From: Rhodeus uyekii
Lineage: Eukaryota; Chordata; Actinopteri; Cypriniformes; Acheilognathidae
Direction: 5' to 3'
Length of the DNA: 64,000 nt
Assembly (NCBI GenBank): GCA_037043235.1
Contig: JAWRVZ010000475.1
Span: 1-64,000 of the forward strand
Made by a program: the position numbers and the translations under genes. The notes under the pieces were generated by a model. That model saw only the letters and a program-made list of their open reading frames with translations. It had not been told where the DNA came from and did not search any database. Below are positions 20,626-31,289 of the stretch, one piece after another. Position 1 is the first letter of the stretch. Every line of letters starts with the position of its first letter.

Positions 20626-20640
20626 GGGGGGGGGGGGGGG
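20626..20640 (+). promoter_or_regulatory. polypurine tract of element B
   Basis: A run of about 15 G residues after CGCTCGTA and shortly before the 3' LTR start at 20647. It serves as the plus-strand primer site. The exact run length may be uncertain. Confidence 0.6.
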
Positions 20641-20646
20641 TGGCTC

Positions 20647-21001
20647 TGTTATGATTATGAGCTCTGCGCTCCCCTCCCTGGCCACCAGAGGGAGCTCACA
20701 CATACACTACACTACAAACTACATTTCCCAGCTACCCTAACACTAGACTGATTACACACTCCAGCTGGACTCCATCATGACTGTTTGTCTCACCACCTGT
20801 CGTTGTGATTGTCTTGTTTAGTTCCTCGTCAGTTCTGTTCCATTTCCCTAATCATCCTATATGAATATATATATATAGTGTTTTCCCTCAGTCTTTGTCC
20901 GTTCTCTTCAATGCTGTGTTGGGTGTTAAGTACTCCTGAGTCCTTCATAAATAAAAGGATTGTTACTTGAAGAACCCTCGTCTTCGTCTGTCTGCATCAC
21001 A
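20647..21001 (+). repeat. 3' LTR of element B, mosaic
   Basis: The first about 160 bp match the 5' LTR, with an extra GGCCACCAGAGGGAGCTCAC missing from the 5' copy. After CACCACCTGT at about 20806 the sequence is different (CGTTGTGATTGTCTTGTTTA), with an AATAAA at 20950 and the end CTGCATCACA. This suggests template switching between two LTR types. Confidence 0.7.
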
Positions 21002-21597
21002 TGACCCAAGAAAGTCACCGGCATGCAATGGATTCTGGGGTAGGCAAGACTGTTTCACTTGAAATGAAGGATGCATTTGTTGACCACATTTGAAAGAGTG
21101 TTTGGATTATGACAGCCTTCGTCACGCCAAAGTGATGCAAAAAGCTATACCTTCCACTTTAACAAGTTTCATGTGTCCTTGAAAGGATGCAGCATATGAA
21201 TTGGGACACAGCTATTGTCAGTCTTGTTTGTGGCAAAATATCATTTATTAGCGATTTAAAAACTCTACTGAGAAAATAAAAACATGGGATAAAGCATGGA
21301 AAGCTTAAAAAGCAATGTTACGACATGACTTTCAGAGCTAAAATTATTCCTGATTCAAGGAGAATCAGAGGAAAATTAAGACAGTAACAATGAGTTGTTG
21401 ATGAAATGAGTAATGACTTTAATCAATCATAGGCAAATACAAACATTAAGTCAAAGTAAAAACAAACAAGACAATCTCTCTCTCTACCAAAGCATCTCAA
21501 GAGAAGAAAAGTGTCCAGTTTCAAAATGAGAATTTGTCATTCTACAAAATGAAGGCCAAGTTAAAAATGAATTTCAGATTCATGTCTATTAAAAGCA
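21002..21597 (-). other. 3' flank or UTR of the zinc-finger gene
   Basis: AT-rich and non-coding. A minus-strand AATAAA (TTTATT at 21244-21249) lies about 350 bp after the stop codon and could be the polyadenylation signal. Nothing else was found. Confidence 0.45.
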
Positions 21598-22446
21598 TTA
21601 TAGCCTCTTCTTCTGCTCCCTGAACTCTGCCTTCAAAGGTTTTATTTTCTCCACTGCATGAATCCTCATGTGTTGCTTCAGGTGACTTTTGAAAGAGAAA
21701 CTCTTCCCACACTGATCACACGTGTGCAGCTTCTCTCTGCTGTGGATCTTCTCATGTTTTCTCAGAGATGATGAATCCCTGAATCTCTTGTCACAGTGTG
21801 AACACTTGTGAGGTTTTTCTCCAGTGTGAATCTTCTCGTGTGTTTTCAGAGATGATGACTGACTGAATCTCTGGTCACAGTTTGAACACTTGTAAGGTTT
21901 TTCTCCAGTGTGAATTCTCTGGTGCAGTTTTAATTGGCCCGCTGTAATAAAAGTCTTCTCACACTCAAAGCACATGTACTCTCTCACACCAGTGTGTATT
22001 TTCTGATGTGTTTGTAAACTTTGCATCAGTGAAAAACTCTTTCCACGCACAGAACATTTATGTGGTTTCTCCTTTGAATGAACTATCAGGTGTGTCTTCA
22101 GGTTTGACACCCTAAGAAATTTTTTGCCACACTGATCACGTGTAAATTTTCTCTCCAGTGTGAATTTTCATGTGAACATCAAGACTTTGTTTGCACGTGA
22201 ATCTCTTCCCGCACTGATCACATGAGAACGGCTTTTCTCCGGTGTGAATTCTCATGTGACCATCAAGATTTTGTTTGATTGTGAAACTCTTTCCACACTG
22301 AGTGCAGGTGAAAGATTTCTTGGCTCTTTTCTTTAAAAATGTAATTTTAATCTTTGAGTGACTCAAAGGTTTTTCTCCAGGTTTGACATGATGTTTCTCC
22401 TCCATTTCACTCAGTTCTTCATTCTCCTCTTTCTCTTCCATCAGGT
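21598..22446 (-). pseudogene. C2H2 zinc-finger gene, exon 2 with eight fingers, frameshifted
   Basis: The minus-strand exon opens after an acceptor TTTGATTTCAG with LMEEKEENEELSEMEEKHH, the usual linker of cyprinid multi-finger genes, then eight C2H2 fingers. Fingers 1-2 (TCTQCGKSF...HMRIHTGEKP, SCDQCGKRF...HMKIHTGEK) are intact. In finger 3 two bases are missing at about 22137-22142, which removes the first cysteine and shifts the frame. The rest (22110-21598) stays open and carries fingers 4-8. Finger 4 reads CSVRGKSF with arginine for the second zinc cysteine. The final finger is CDQCGKSFSFKSHLKQHMRI. Such proteins bind DNA in the nucleus. The stop is at 21598, after EQKKRL. A single sequencing error could also explain the shift. 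Confidence 0.88.
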
Positions 22447-24239
22447 CTGAAATCAAAGAAAAAAATCATTTGATTTTTAGTAAATCAAAACAATTAAAAA
22501 AGAGAAATATGAATTTAAAGGACAGAAAAGCGAGCCCTGGTGTAACAAAGTAGGAAACTGCTATAAAATACTGTAATTTTTATGCCATTTTTTATTAATC
22601 AATTTAATGTCCCTGAAATGAATGAGGAACACTCATCATCTAAACATTATTTATAAAACATTATAGGCTCAAATTCCATGTTTCTGTAATGAGAACTGTT
22701 AAATATATTGAATCAATAACACAATTATCTAACATTCACATTAAAATATACAATACATATTTTACAATGCATATTTTGACACCAACTTTTAGATACTTAA
22801 TTTCTATAATAAAGACTTTAATTATTAAGGGTCGCTCACACTTTTCCTTCCATTGACTTTCTTTCATTCACATGTGAATGTGAGACACCGAAAACACAAA
22901 CTCAAGTTAATTGTGCTGCGATAACATAAACTTTGCAGTAAAGTGGAGCAGATTATATATTTAACATTTCAGAATGTTTATTATTTGTTATTTATTCTTG
23001 TAAAATGATGCTGTGGAGTGTGACATAGACATAATTTCATGAGTTTTGCAGAAATGTAATTTGCTCAAAATCTAGAATGATCGTAATTAGTTTTAAATGA
23101 ACAACTTTAACGTGTCCTGGATGTTTCAATCAACCCTGTTACTCAAGACATGTTTTTTTAATTAAATTGTGACACTCTTTCTAGAGCACGATGGGAAGAC
23201 AATAAAACAATCTCAAACCATTGTCTCAGTTTTGACACTGTTAGGACCGGTCTTTCCCTTCTTCTCTGCTAGAGAGGTGGAATAACCTTGAATATAATTT
23301 GCTAGAGACGGCATTATTGATTAGATAATTTATGGATGGAGAGAATAACGTGTTTTCTCATCAGACCTGTGTTCGATTATTATTTAAATCCCTAGACAAT
23401 TATGTTTTTTGTAATATATTATTTAAGCAGAAAATTGTAAGTTAAACATATCGTTTGTATGTTTGATGGTCTTCATATGACGGTGAAAAATGGTCACAAT
23501 AACACAGACTGAAGAGTGTTGACCACATTCAATAATAATAACTATTAACAACTTTATTTATAGATTTAAGTTATGTCAACAACCCTGTCAGCTTTTCAGG
23601 AAAAAAATATACTTCATACATTTTGGTGTTTACAGTTTATTCCTGTAATAAATGATAATGTTGAAAATGAAAAATGTCCACAATTCTGCTAACCTTGTTG
23701 AATGTTGTAAACCAGATTTACAAGAAATGTAAATATAAATGTTAACCTGCAGCCGCGCTTAAAAAAATAAAACAATTAATCGCATTCTAAAACAGGTTCA
23801 GTTCATGGAGCCTGTGCTCTACAAACGCAAGTATGAACTCATTTGACACTTGGCTGTTTATTGTCATGTATTGTCTATTGTATGTACTGTTTATTGTATG
23901 TATGTATTGTCATTCAAGTCATGTTTAATTATTTATATAGAGAGAGCAAAATACAAATTAATAGAGTCTAAATGTGTCAAATGCTAGGGGAATACTAGGA
24001 CGATAGTCTCGTGAAGCACTATGTAAAAGACAGAACGATCGATCGACCGAGAGTGTGTCGGTCACAAGTCGGTGACGTCACAAACCAGGGTGAACATGTG
24101 TGCCGGAAACTGGTGACTGCAGCTTAGAGTGTCTTCAACAAACACTGTGTGAAAGTGTATGTGTTGTAAGTCGGTGTGTCATAACCCGTCAACCCCCCCA
24201 GAAACCCGGCCTAAGAAAACCACTTCCAGTCTCAGTCTT

Positions 24240-24790
24240 TTGGCAAGAGGACAGATCTGAGGACCGTCATCCTCGCCAGGACCCCCATAGGTGTCCCTCC
24301 TCAGTTGCCGACAGAGCAGGTTGCACTGAGGAGATCGCCCCCTCCAAGGAGGGTCCTAGAGCATTTACTCCAGGTGTACCCCAGAAAACCGGGCCCTGGT
24401 GTGTGTGCTACACAAGTACCAGAAGCCAGCCTCAAGATGCTGGTTCCCTAAGTAGAATTTCTGGTCGCATGGGCATGCCTACCAGAAATTTCTCAGTGGG
24501 TCCTGTACACTATAAAAAAAGGTTATTCTATCCAGTTCGGGTCTCGCCCGCTCAGGTTCAGTGGGGTTTCACCCACGATGGTGCACCCCGAGCAAGCTCT
24601 GGTCATGGAACAGGAAGTAGATGCTCTACTGAGGAAAGGGGCCATAGAATTGTACCCCCCTCGGACAGAGAGGCAGGCTTTTACAGCCATTATTTAATCG
24701 TTCCAAAGAAGGATGGAGGATTCTGGCCCATCTTTGATTTGCGCTTCTGAATCATTCAGTCATGAAACTTCAAAATGTTAACTTTGATGC
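24240..24790 (+). pseudogene. DIRS reverse transcriptase, N-terminal fragment
   Basis: The reading GFYSHYLIVPKKDGGFWPI is the start of a reverse transcriptase (normally KKDGGLRPILDLR). It then continues in another frame to the NRSVMKL-like segment near 24760. The catalytic YxDD part and RNase H are missing because the sequence jumps to recombinase at about 24980. Confidence 0.75.
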
Positions 24791-24896
24791 AAATTGTGAT
24801 GCATATCTCATGGTAAGCCTTCCTCCCAGAATCGAGTGCTTCCATTCGACCTAGCTTTGTCACCCCACAAATTCACAAAATGCATGGATGCAGTGA

Positions 24897-24920
24897 CCCC
24901 TCCCCCCCTCCCCCCCTCCC
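24897..24920 (-). other. G-quadruplex-like tract
   Basis: The plus strand reads C4-T-C7-T-C7-T-C3, so the minus strand has four G-runs of 3-7 separated by single A. This is a textbook quadruplex pattern. It lies in the DIRS fragment, in the transcribed strand orientation of the zinc-finger gene's intron. Confidence 0.75.
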
Positions 24921-24979
24921 GTATCTCCAGGGCATCAGAGTTCTGAATTACAGAACCATGTGCTTTCTGTAGATCCCTC

Positions 24980-25360
24980 TTGTCTTGAGTTTGTGCCTGG
25001 GATGGCAAAGGCCTTCCTCCGTCCATGGCCAGGCTATGTATCAAAAGTACCCACTCATGTGGCTTGTTTCACTGGTCTGCCCCTTGGAGTAAAACTGACC
25101 AACTGTTTGTTTGCTTTGGGCCCCCTTAGGGTTATTACACACAGAACTTTCCAACCTTAAGCAGATGGATTGTTGAGACTATCTCTCTGGCTTATGAGAC
25201 AGCCGGATTCCCGTCTCCTCTGAGGGCCTGTGCCCACTCCACTAGTAGCGTGGCTGCCTCTAGGGCTCTTCTATCAGGTGTTTTCCAGTCTGATGTCTGT
25301 GATGCGGCAGGCTAGTCCTCCCCACACACATTCCTGAGGTTTTACCAGCTTGACCTCATC
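24980..25360 (+). pseudogene. DIRS tyrosine recombinase, C-terminal fragment
   Basis: This reads MAKAFLRPWPGYVSKVPTHV, then LFALGPL. In a shifted frame it gives LSRWIVETISLAYETAG, with AHSTSS where the usual AHSTRS would place the catalytic arginine, and SDVCDAAG followed by a stop. It is the counterpart of the recombinase at 3110-3926. The changed arginine and frame breaks show it is inactive. Confidence 0.75.
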
Positions 25361-26339
25361 TCCGTGTGTGACATCACCGACTTGCGACCGTTTCTCATAC
25401 TCGTTCGATCGTTTACATAGTGCTTCATGAGACTATCGTCCAAGTATTCCCCTAGTGTTTGACGCAGAGTCTTGTTCCCTCTTCAGGGAACTATGATTAC
25501 ATACGTAACCTGAGACAGTTTGTAAGACCATGTCATGTGATTTTCTTTACAGAAGACAATAAAATCCTTACCAATGTTTATTGTCTCTCAAGCATCCATT
25601 CAGTGTCTCTATTGTCTGCGGGTCAAACTGACCCGTTCAGTTTCAGTCTCTGCACACATTCACAGCTCTCCGGTCTGATTATGGCTCCTGTTACAATTCT
25701 TTTGTCTTTATTATAATTACTGATGACTTTCTGTTCACACAGTTTTAACCCGTAGTTTATTTGATCAAAGATGCCCTCTGGCTTCAGTATGAATGAAACA
25801 GATATTAGATATGAGTAACACTCATCTCCTCAGTTTGAGTAAAATAGGAATAAATATCAATCCTCTCTATAGAAATTTTATGTAAACATGAGAATCAATC
25901 AATATTTGCATTATACTCAATCTGCAGTACGACAATACAGGAGATATTATTCTCAATGGATGCAGCTATGAACCTAATTCAGATCATAATTCATATTACA
26001 GTCGTCGACTCACTTGACTTTTAATAACTCCTGACACAATTGAAGATTGATAGAGGTCAAATACTGAAGTTTGAGTCTTTAATGATGAATAGTTTATCAA
26101 GGTAATTACAATCTTTTACAATAACACTTGCAGTAACGTTGAACTAATGTAAATAATGAATGTTTCATATTTAATTTGATGCTGACAATATACATGAAAG
26201 TTTCTCAATCTGAACATTTGTTGAAAATCTGTTCCAACTTCAGTTTAATTGTTTATCTAAATGTGATGAAGAGCTTGAATCTTTCTAACATGAATGTTCT
26301 CCAGCATCATGAATGAAATAATGAGGAATAAACACCAAC

Positions 26340-26397
26340 CTCTTTGTTCTTCAGGATCTTCAGTGTGTTTCTTTCTGCAGGGTTCTGGATCACTCAT
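26340..26397 (-). CDS. zinc-finger gene exon 1 (start exon)
   Basis: Minus strand, from the ATG at 26397-26395: MSDPEPCRKKHTEDPEEQR, then the donor GAG|GTTGGT. This is the short first coding exon typical of cyprinid C2H2 genes. Just upstream the reading continues as AKFIKEDSEN, where relatives usually have an upstream start (M-x-FIKEDSEN). Here that codon is GCA, so the downstream ATG is the likely start. It joins in phase to the exon at 22446. No splice evidence is available beyond the consensus sites. Confidence 0.72.
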
Positions 26398-27045
26398 GTT
26401 CTCACTGTCCTCTTTAATAAACTTTGCAGATTTCAGCTCTTCCTGATGCTTTGATGCTCGTCTTCACTTCAACAGTGATGGGAATACAGTAATACCTCGG
26501 TTTACGAGCGACTTAGTATACGAGCAAATTGGTGTACGAGCAAGGAGGGTCGAATCGGTGTACGAGCATTGTATCGGTGTACGAGAAAAAAATTCCCTCA
26601 CCCATGCGCAGTTCTGTGTGGAAAAAGTCCTAACGCTCAGCATCCTTGTGCGCATTTTTACATGAAATATCCTAATGACAGCCTCTCATAACACAGTCAG
26701 GAGGTTCCAACCCCTTTTATAACCCCTTAACTCATTCATTGGCTCTATCATTCACCACAGTGATATTTTTATAAGTGATTTACAGAAGTTTTTACCTCAT
26801 ATTCTAAACATTAATTAATTGGGATCACTATTGTTCACGTAGTGAAATATACACGGTTTTAGCCAAATAATGAACAAAGTAATAGGGTTAGACAAACCAT
26901 ATTTTTATACAAACAACATATAAGCCTCTCCTACAAATGAGCACTGTTTTCATGTTCGTCGGACCTGCCGTTTCTCTGCAGTATCGGCAAAAGCGCAAGG
27001 AGTAAAATGTGACTTCTTACCCCGTGTGCGGGGCTCGTTTTAACA

Positions 27046-27302
27046 GACAGCGGGTTAGTTGTAACACCATGTTATCCAATGCAAGTTCATTCACGTATTT
27101 TTATTTGTTTAAAAAAGTTGCGTCTTGATGATCATAAGCATAACTTTTTTCCTTTATTTTTTACATTTGTTGTGTTTTGAACAATGTAATGACATGAAAT
27201 TTTTTTTTTTTACATTTTAATAGGTTAATACAATGTAAAATATATGATTATTGATGCAACTTGTTCAATGCCGCTTAGTGTTACAACTAACCCCACGCTG
27301 TC
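27046..27302. mobile_element. nested MITE with GACAGCG inverted ends
   Basis: The left end GACAGCGGGTTAGTTGTAAC plus ACC is matched in inverted form by GTGTTACAACTAACCCCACG plus CTGTC at the right end. It is AT-rich and non-coding. The target duplication is not clear. Confidence 0.65.
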
Positions 27303-27654
27303 TTGTTTACTTCAGGACCGGATAGCAGCCACTATGTGTTTTTCACGTCTTTCAAAATGGTACCATCTTTTAGCCAAGAAGATGGTAATCATAACAATAT
27401 AAGATTAGACTAACAATCTTTCACACATTCTTTGAAAATCGAAAAACAACTACTATAACAAAAAATATTTACATGCTGCCAAAAGAGTTTTTCCTGTGGT
27501 TCTCATCCAAACTTCTATGAAATTTCTCGAAAAATGGCCAGAAGACGTGTGCAAACAGTCTGATGAAAAGCCCTTTAGCACGTCACATTTATGCCCCTGC
27601 AACTATCTAAAAAAATCGCTGTTTCTATTTACCCCGCGTTACTTTGTGCCCCGC

Positions 27655-27748
27655 GCTCCCCTAGGCTCTCGCGAATTCGTTCTCTCGCGGCTCCCGCGAA
27701 TTCGTTCGTTTGCGGCTCCCGTGAATTCGTTCTTTCGCGGCTCCCATG
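27655..27748. repeat. short minisatellite, about 32-bp unit
   Basis: The words CGCGAATTCGTTC and GCGGCTCCC recur three times with small changes inside the Tigger-like element. Confidence 0.75.
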
Positions 27749-28164
27749 TTCCACGACTTTAACTCTGGATTATCACTCTTTGTTTTCTGCACTATTATAA
27801 TAAATTCACTCATTTGCTTTCATCCTTGCTTTCCCCGCTGCCCTCTCCTCCCTCTTCTCTCTCCTCCAAGCAGGCTGCTCAAACCTGACTTGCATTACAG
27901 TAAATTGTCAAGTATTTCTAGAGTTTAATTGTCAATTATTAATTAGTATTTATATAAGATCTTAATGGTTACAATTTTAACTGCAATTAATAGGGTAAAA
28001 CCAATTTTTTTTTTAAATGGGCATTTGTGGTCATGTGGAACGAATTAATTGATTTTTAGTGCATTCTTATGGGGAAATTTGTTTTGGTGTACGAGCATTT
28101 TGGTTTACGAGCTCGCTCTTGGAATGAATTAAACTCGTAAACCGAGGTATTACTGTACTTCAGC

Positions 28165-28325
28165 ATTTATTCAGGGAGCTGCTGTGGGAGGAGCTTCACT
28201 GACCATGTGACTGCTGTGGGAGGAGCTTCACTGACCATGTGACGGATGTGGGAGGAGCTTCTCTGATGATGTGACTGATGTGGGAGGAGCTTCACTGATG
28301 ATGTGGCTGCTGTGGGAGCCGCTTT
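28165..28325 (-). repeat. tandem repeat, about 34-bp unit, upstream of the zinc-finger gene
   Basis: TGTGGGAGGAGCTTCACTGA with CCATGTGAC or TGATGTGAC follows five times. Before the Tigger insertion this lay directly in front of exon 1, so it may have been part of the promoter. GTGGGAGGAGC is a GC-box-like word. The promoter role is inference. Confidence 0.7.
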
Positions 28326-28340
28326 ACAGAAAAGACAAAA

Positions 28341-28790
28341 AAATAATGTAACAAAGTTTGTTTTGGCTGTACAGCAGGTCTAGAAGAACAGAACAATAAA
28401 TGCTATTGATGAATATTAAGTGTTAAGTGTCCCCAAGTAAGTAAGTCAGAGGCGATAGTGGCAAGGAACCAAAACACCAGCAGGTGACGGAATGAATGAA
28501 GAAAAAAGAAACTTGGGAGAAACCAGGTTCAGTTGGAGGACCAGTCCTGCTCTGGCCAACAGACAAACAGTGCATGATTATGATATTGACAACATTTCAG
28601 ATCAGAAGACACTCAATATATTTAATCCAGATCCATCTAGTTGGAGATGCAATTCATGAGGCCTTCACAGAGGAGGGTCTAGTAGAGTCACAGTCTGCAG
28701 ACATTTCATGGCTTAGTTGTGTTGTGTTTTGTTGTGTGTGTGCATGTGTGTGTGTGTTGTGATCATGTCGAGATGCTGCTGAATGGCTTG
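28341..28790 (-). mobile_element. L2-type LINE 3' UTR fragment, antisense
   Basis: On the minus strand this matches the LINE 3' UTR at 1200-1560: ACTGTTTGTCTGTTGGCCAG, AACCTGGTTTCTCCCAAG, TTCCTTGCCACTATCGCC. The terminal TTGAC tail is missing. A (TG)n run lies at 28735-28760. Confidence 0.75.
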
Positions 28791-29164
28791 TTGAATGAGT
28801 GTTGATCGTCTGAGGCTCATCAATCTGTTAATATTAACAAAGCACTCTTTATTTAATCTCAATAGTTTCTGTTTTCACCTCATTCATTATGCTGATGTCT
28901 CCAGATCTCCTGTAAACTCACACTTAAAGTTCATCTCATTAGTTGAAGACAAATGAGTAAAAAGTTTCTGTCTTTATGCTTTCAACAGTTTTTCTCACCA
29001 ATATTTTTTTTGCAATAATTTACATTATTTGTTTTCATTTCTATTTTTGTATATAATATACAGATGGTTATTACTATTGTGGGGACGATTCGGAAATCCA
29101 TTGCCACTTTTATGTATATTCTTTTCATTTTCTTATTTGTACCTATATTCTTTTCTTTGTCTCA
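28791..29164. other. non-coding, nothing recognised
   Basis: AT-rich sequence without a gene or a repeat I can name. Confidence 0.4.
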
Positions 29165-29365
29165 TTTAAAGAGTAAAGAGTGATTTATAATCATGTTAGG
29201 GATTTTTATGAGTTAAAGCGTTTCTTTGCTTTTCTGTATTTTTCCATAGAGTAAGGATGAATATTGTCTGCACGTCTGACCAGATATAACATGTTATCAG
29301 AATGTTTTGGGTAGTCTCTCTGTATCTGTGTGTGTGTTAATATGGTCTGTTGAGGTGATTAACTG
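29165..29365 (+). repeat. interspersed repeat R1, copy 2
   Basis: This is the counterpart of 2495-2735, ending with GAGGTGATTAACTGGCACC. Here the sequence runs on uninterrupted after GATTAAC, so it shows the empty site for the DIRS junction at 2735/2736. Confidence 0.7.
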
Positions 29366-30603
29366 GCACCATAAGGATTAGGAATTGTTGTTCTCGGCAA
29401 GCCAAGTGGAAGGTCACTAACCCGTCAACCATGTGATCAGCGAAGATATGCTTCATTCTGTCTGCTCTTGTGTGGAAAATTACTAGTTTTGTTTATCTTT
29501 CATTCTTTATTTCTTAGCCAATCAGAATCATTGAACCTTCCATGTTAAAGTTGATAGATGAGTTTTTAGCGCACTCTGAAATAAACAGAGAGTAGTAGAA
29601 GATTTAACAGACAGATGATGTTCATTCCAAAGCCTTAGAGCTGCAACAGAAAAGGATTTATCACCTTTGCATTTTAGGTGAGATAGAGGAACCATTAGTT
29701 TTTAGTAATTGATCATTTGAACATAGGGACCTATTTGAGTGATTGCAGAGTGATTAGATCTGAAATATACTCTATATACCGGTGCTAAACCATACAAAGC
29801 TTTAAAATCATTAAAACATTTTATAATTAATTCTGAAACGTACAGGAAGCCAGTGTAGTTTGATAAGCACATGAGTGATGTTGTCTCTATTTTTATTACC
29901 TAGCAGCTGAATTTTGAACGAGCTGCAGACGAGAGAGAGACCTGACTCACATGCAGATACAATGCATTGCAGTAATCCAAACAAGATTACACAAAAGCAT
30001 ACACAACTTTCTCCATGTCATGAAAAGAGAGGATAGACTTAGATCTGCGTGGATACAAATTATTTTTAACAAATGCATTAATTTGACAATCAAATTTGAG
30101 CTCAGAGTGAAAAATAACACCAAGGTTTTTCAAACTAGAAATTTATTTCCCTGGAAGCAATCCCAGACAGTCACTGACATCACAAAGACATCCCTTATTA
30201 CATTCCAACACAGATTGAATGGATACTTGATCACTACTTTTCAGAGATAAATAAATTAGAGAGTCAAATTATAATGAATGGTCTATTTTTCAAAGATCGC
30301 TCCAAAAGGGAGCATATAGAGGGAGAACAAAACTGGTCCCAAAATTGAGCCATGAGGAACAAGAGACGGTTAACAGATGAAAAGAAATTCCCAAGATTGA
30401 CTAAAAGACGTCCTATCTTTTAGATATGAGTAAAACCATCTGGGGCTAAACCCTCAATGCCAACCACATTTCGAAGACAATCAATGAAAATCGTATGGTC
30501 AATGGTATCAAATGATGCAATTAGATTTAACAGTAATTAAAACAACACACTTAAAATCCACGCTACGTAGAATATCATTTATAATTTTCAAAAGAGCTGA
30601 CTC
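29366..30603. other. old interspersed repeat, unclassified
   Basis: Words such as AAGCCAGTGTAGTTTGATAA, CTGAATTTTGAACGAGCTGC and GCATTGCAGTAATCCAA are reminiscent of common fish repeats. There are no recognisable proteins; the short plus-strand frame at 29951-30250 has no motif. Confidence 0.45.
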
Positions 30604-31014
30604 TGTACTATGTGTAACGCTCCTCATCCGACTGCTCTCAGAAACACCAGAAGGACACAAGGAACTGCGTTTCATGCGTTGTGTTTATTTCTGTAACACA
30701 AAAATATATATCCTCTGGAGACAGTGGGGAATTGACACACATCCCTCTCTCCGTGAGATAAACTTTTTTCGCCTCTGTTCTCAAACACTATCGCGATGCA
30801 AAACGCAAATTTATTTCAATGGAACAATTTGGCAATAAACATACCTGTAACACAAAAATATATATCCTCTGGAGACAGTGGGCAATTGACACACATCTAC
30901 AAAAACAAAAACATACACTTGATACACCCATATTCAAACTGAAAAGACATCATCCATGCTATTGTGCACATGAAGGCTAAATGTATAAACTTTAAAAATT
31001 TGATCGCATATAAA
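30604..31014 (-). repeat. LTR-like sequence, probably 3' end of gypsy 2
   Basis: Contains TGTAACGCTCCTCATC and a direct repeat of about 50 bp (CTGTAACACAAAAATATATA, TCCTCTGGAGACAGTGGG) at 30692-30745 and 30843-30897. The position fits a 3' LTR of the minus-strand gypsy whose pol lies at 35119-36900. The assignment is tentative. Confidence 0.4.
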
Positions 31015-31019
31015 CCATC

Positions 31020-31289
31020 TGTCACGATTCGGGGTGCTGGTGTGCGATGCGGGAACTGGACGCAGGCAGAGTTCAGGTAAACAAGGATTTATTCTGGAGA
31101 CAGGTAACATCCACACATGACAGCAAACAGGAACATACATGCACATACAATAACCGACAACCTACAAAAGGACAGGAGGGAGTATATAAAGAGAAACATG
31201 ATGATAAACAGCTGGTGAACCTAAATGACATTAATTGCAACACAGGTGTAGGGAGTGAGACGATGACACAGACCGGAACACGTGTTACA
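31020..31289 (-). repeat. 3' LTR of element C
   Basis: 270 bp. On the minus strand it contains a TATA-like TTTATATACTCCCTCC. It is near-identical to 33796-34065, so integration was recent. Confidence 0.92.

Larger units (their letters stand above)
18892..21001 (+). mobile_element. gag-only LTR retrotransposon B
   Basis: It begins TGTTTATTATTATGAGCTC and ends ...CTGCATCACA, with the 4-bp direct repeat TGAC on both sides (18888-18891 and 21002-21005). The 5' LTR is about 18892-19349 and the 3' LTR 20647-21001. Between them are a gag-like gene and a long polypurine/G tract. No pol domain is present, so it depended on another element. The LTR halves differ, as described under the findings. Confidence 0.75.
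23982..25525 (+). mobile_element. DIRS-type retrotransposon fragment B
   Basis: A plus-strand DIRS remnant with inverted ends. The left end is GGGAATACTAGGACGATAGT with CTCGTGAAGCACTATGTAAA. The right end (25400-25525) has the inverted form TACATAGTGCTTCATGAGAC, then CTTCAGGGAACTATG and ACATACGTAACCTGAGACAG. Pieces of reverse transcriptase and recombinase lie between. It is opposite in orientation to fragment A and to the host gene, in whose intron it sits. Confidence 0.82.
22447..26339 (-). other. intron of the zinc-finger gene
   Basis: On the minus strand the intron runs from GT at 26339 (AGAG|GTTGGT) to AG at 22447 (TTTCAG|ACCTGATGG). Phase is kept: EEQR joins to DLMEEKEE. It contains DIRS fragment B at 23982-25525. 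The rest (22460-23980 and 25526-26330) is AT-rich with no gene or structure I recognise. Confidence 0.75.
26487..28155. mobile_element. Tigger/pogo-like DNA transposon, non-autonomous (1669 bp)
   Basis: The ends are inverted repeats: CAGTAATACCTCGGTTTACG from 26487, and its complement (CGTAAACCGAGG, TATTACTG) ending at 28155. A TA dinucleotide on each side (26485-26486, 28156-28157) is the target duplication of Tc1/mariner-pogo elements. No transposase is found inside. It holds a nested MITE at 27046-27302 and a short minisatellite. It is inserted about 90 bp upstream of the zinc-finger start codon. Confidence 0.82.

Noticed and set aside
19690..20703. Long frames on both strands in element B
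   Set aside because: The 27- and 33-bp repeats keep several frames open. Only the frame starting at 19428/19536 has a gag-like start and domain order.
28496..28762. 88-residue plus-strand frame
   Set aside because: It is the antisense of an L2-type LINE 3' UTR with a (TG)n run at its end.
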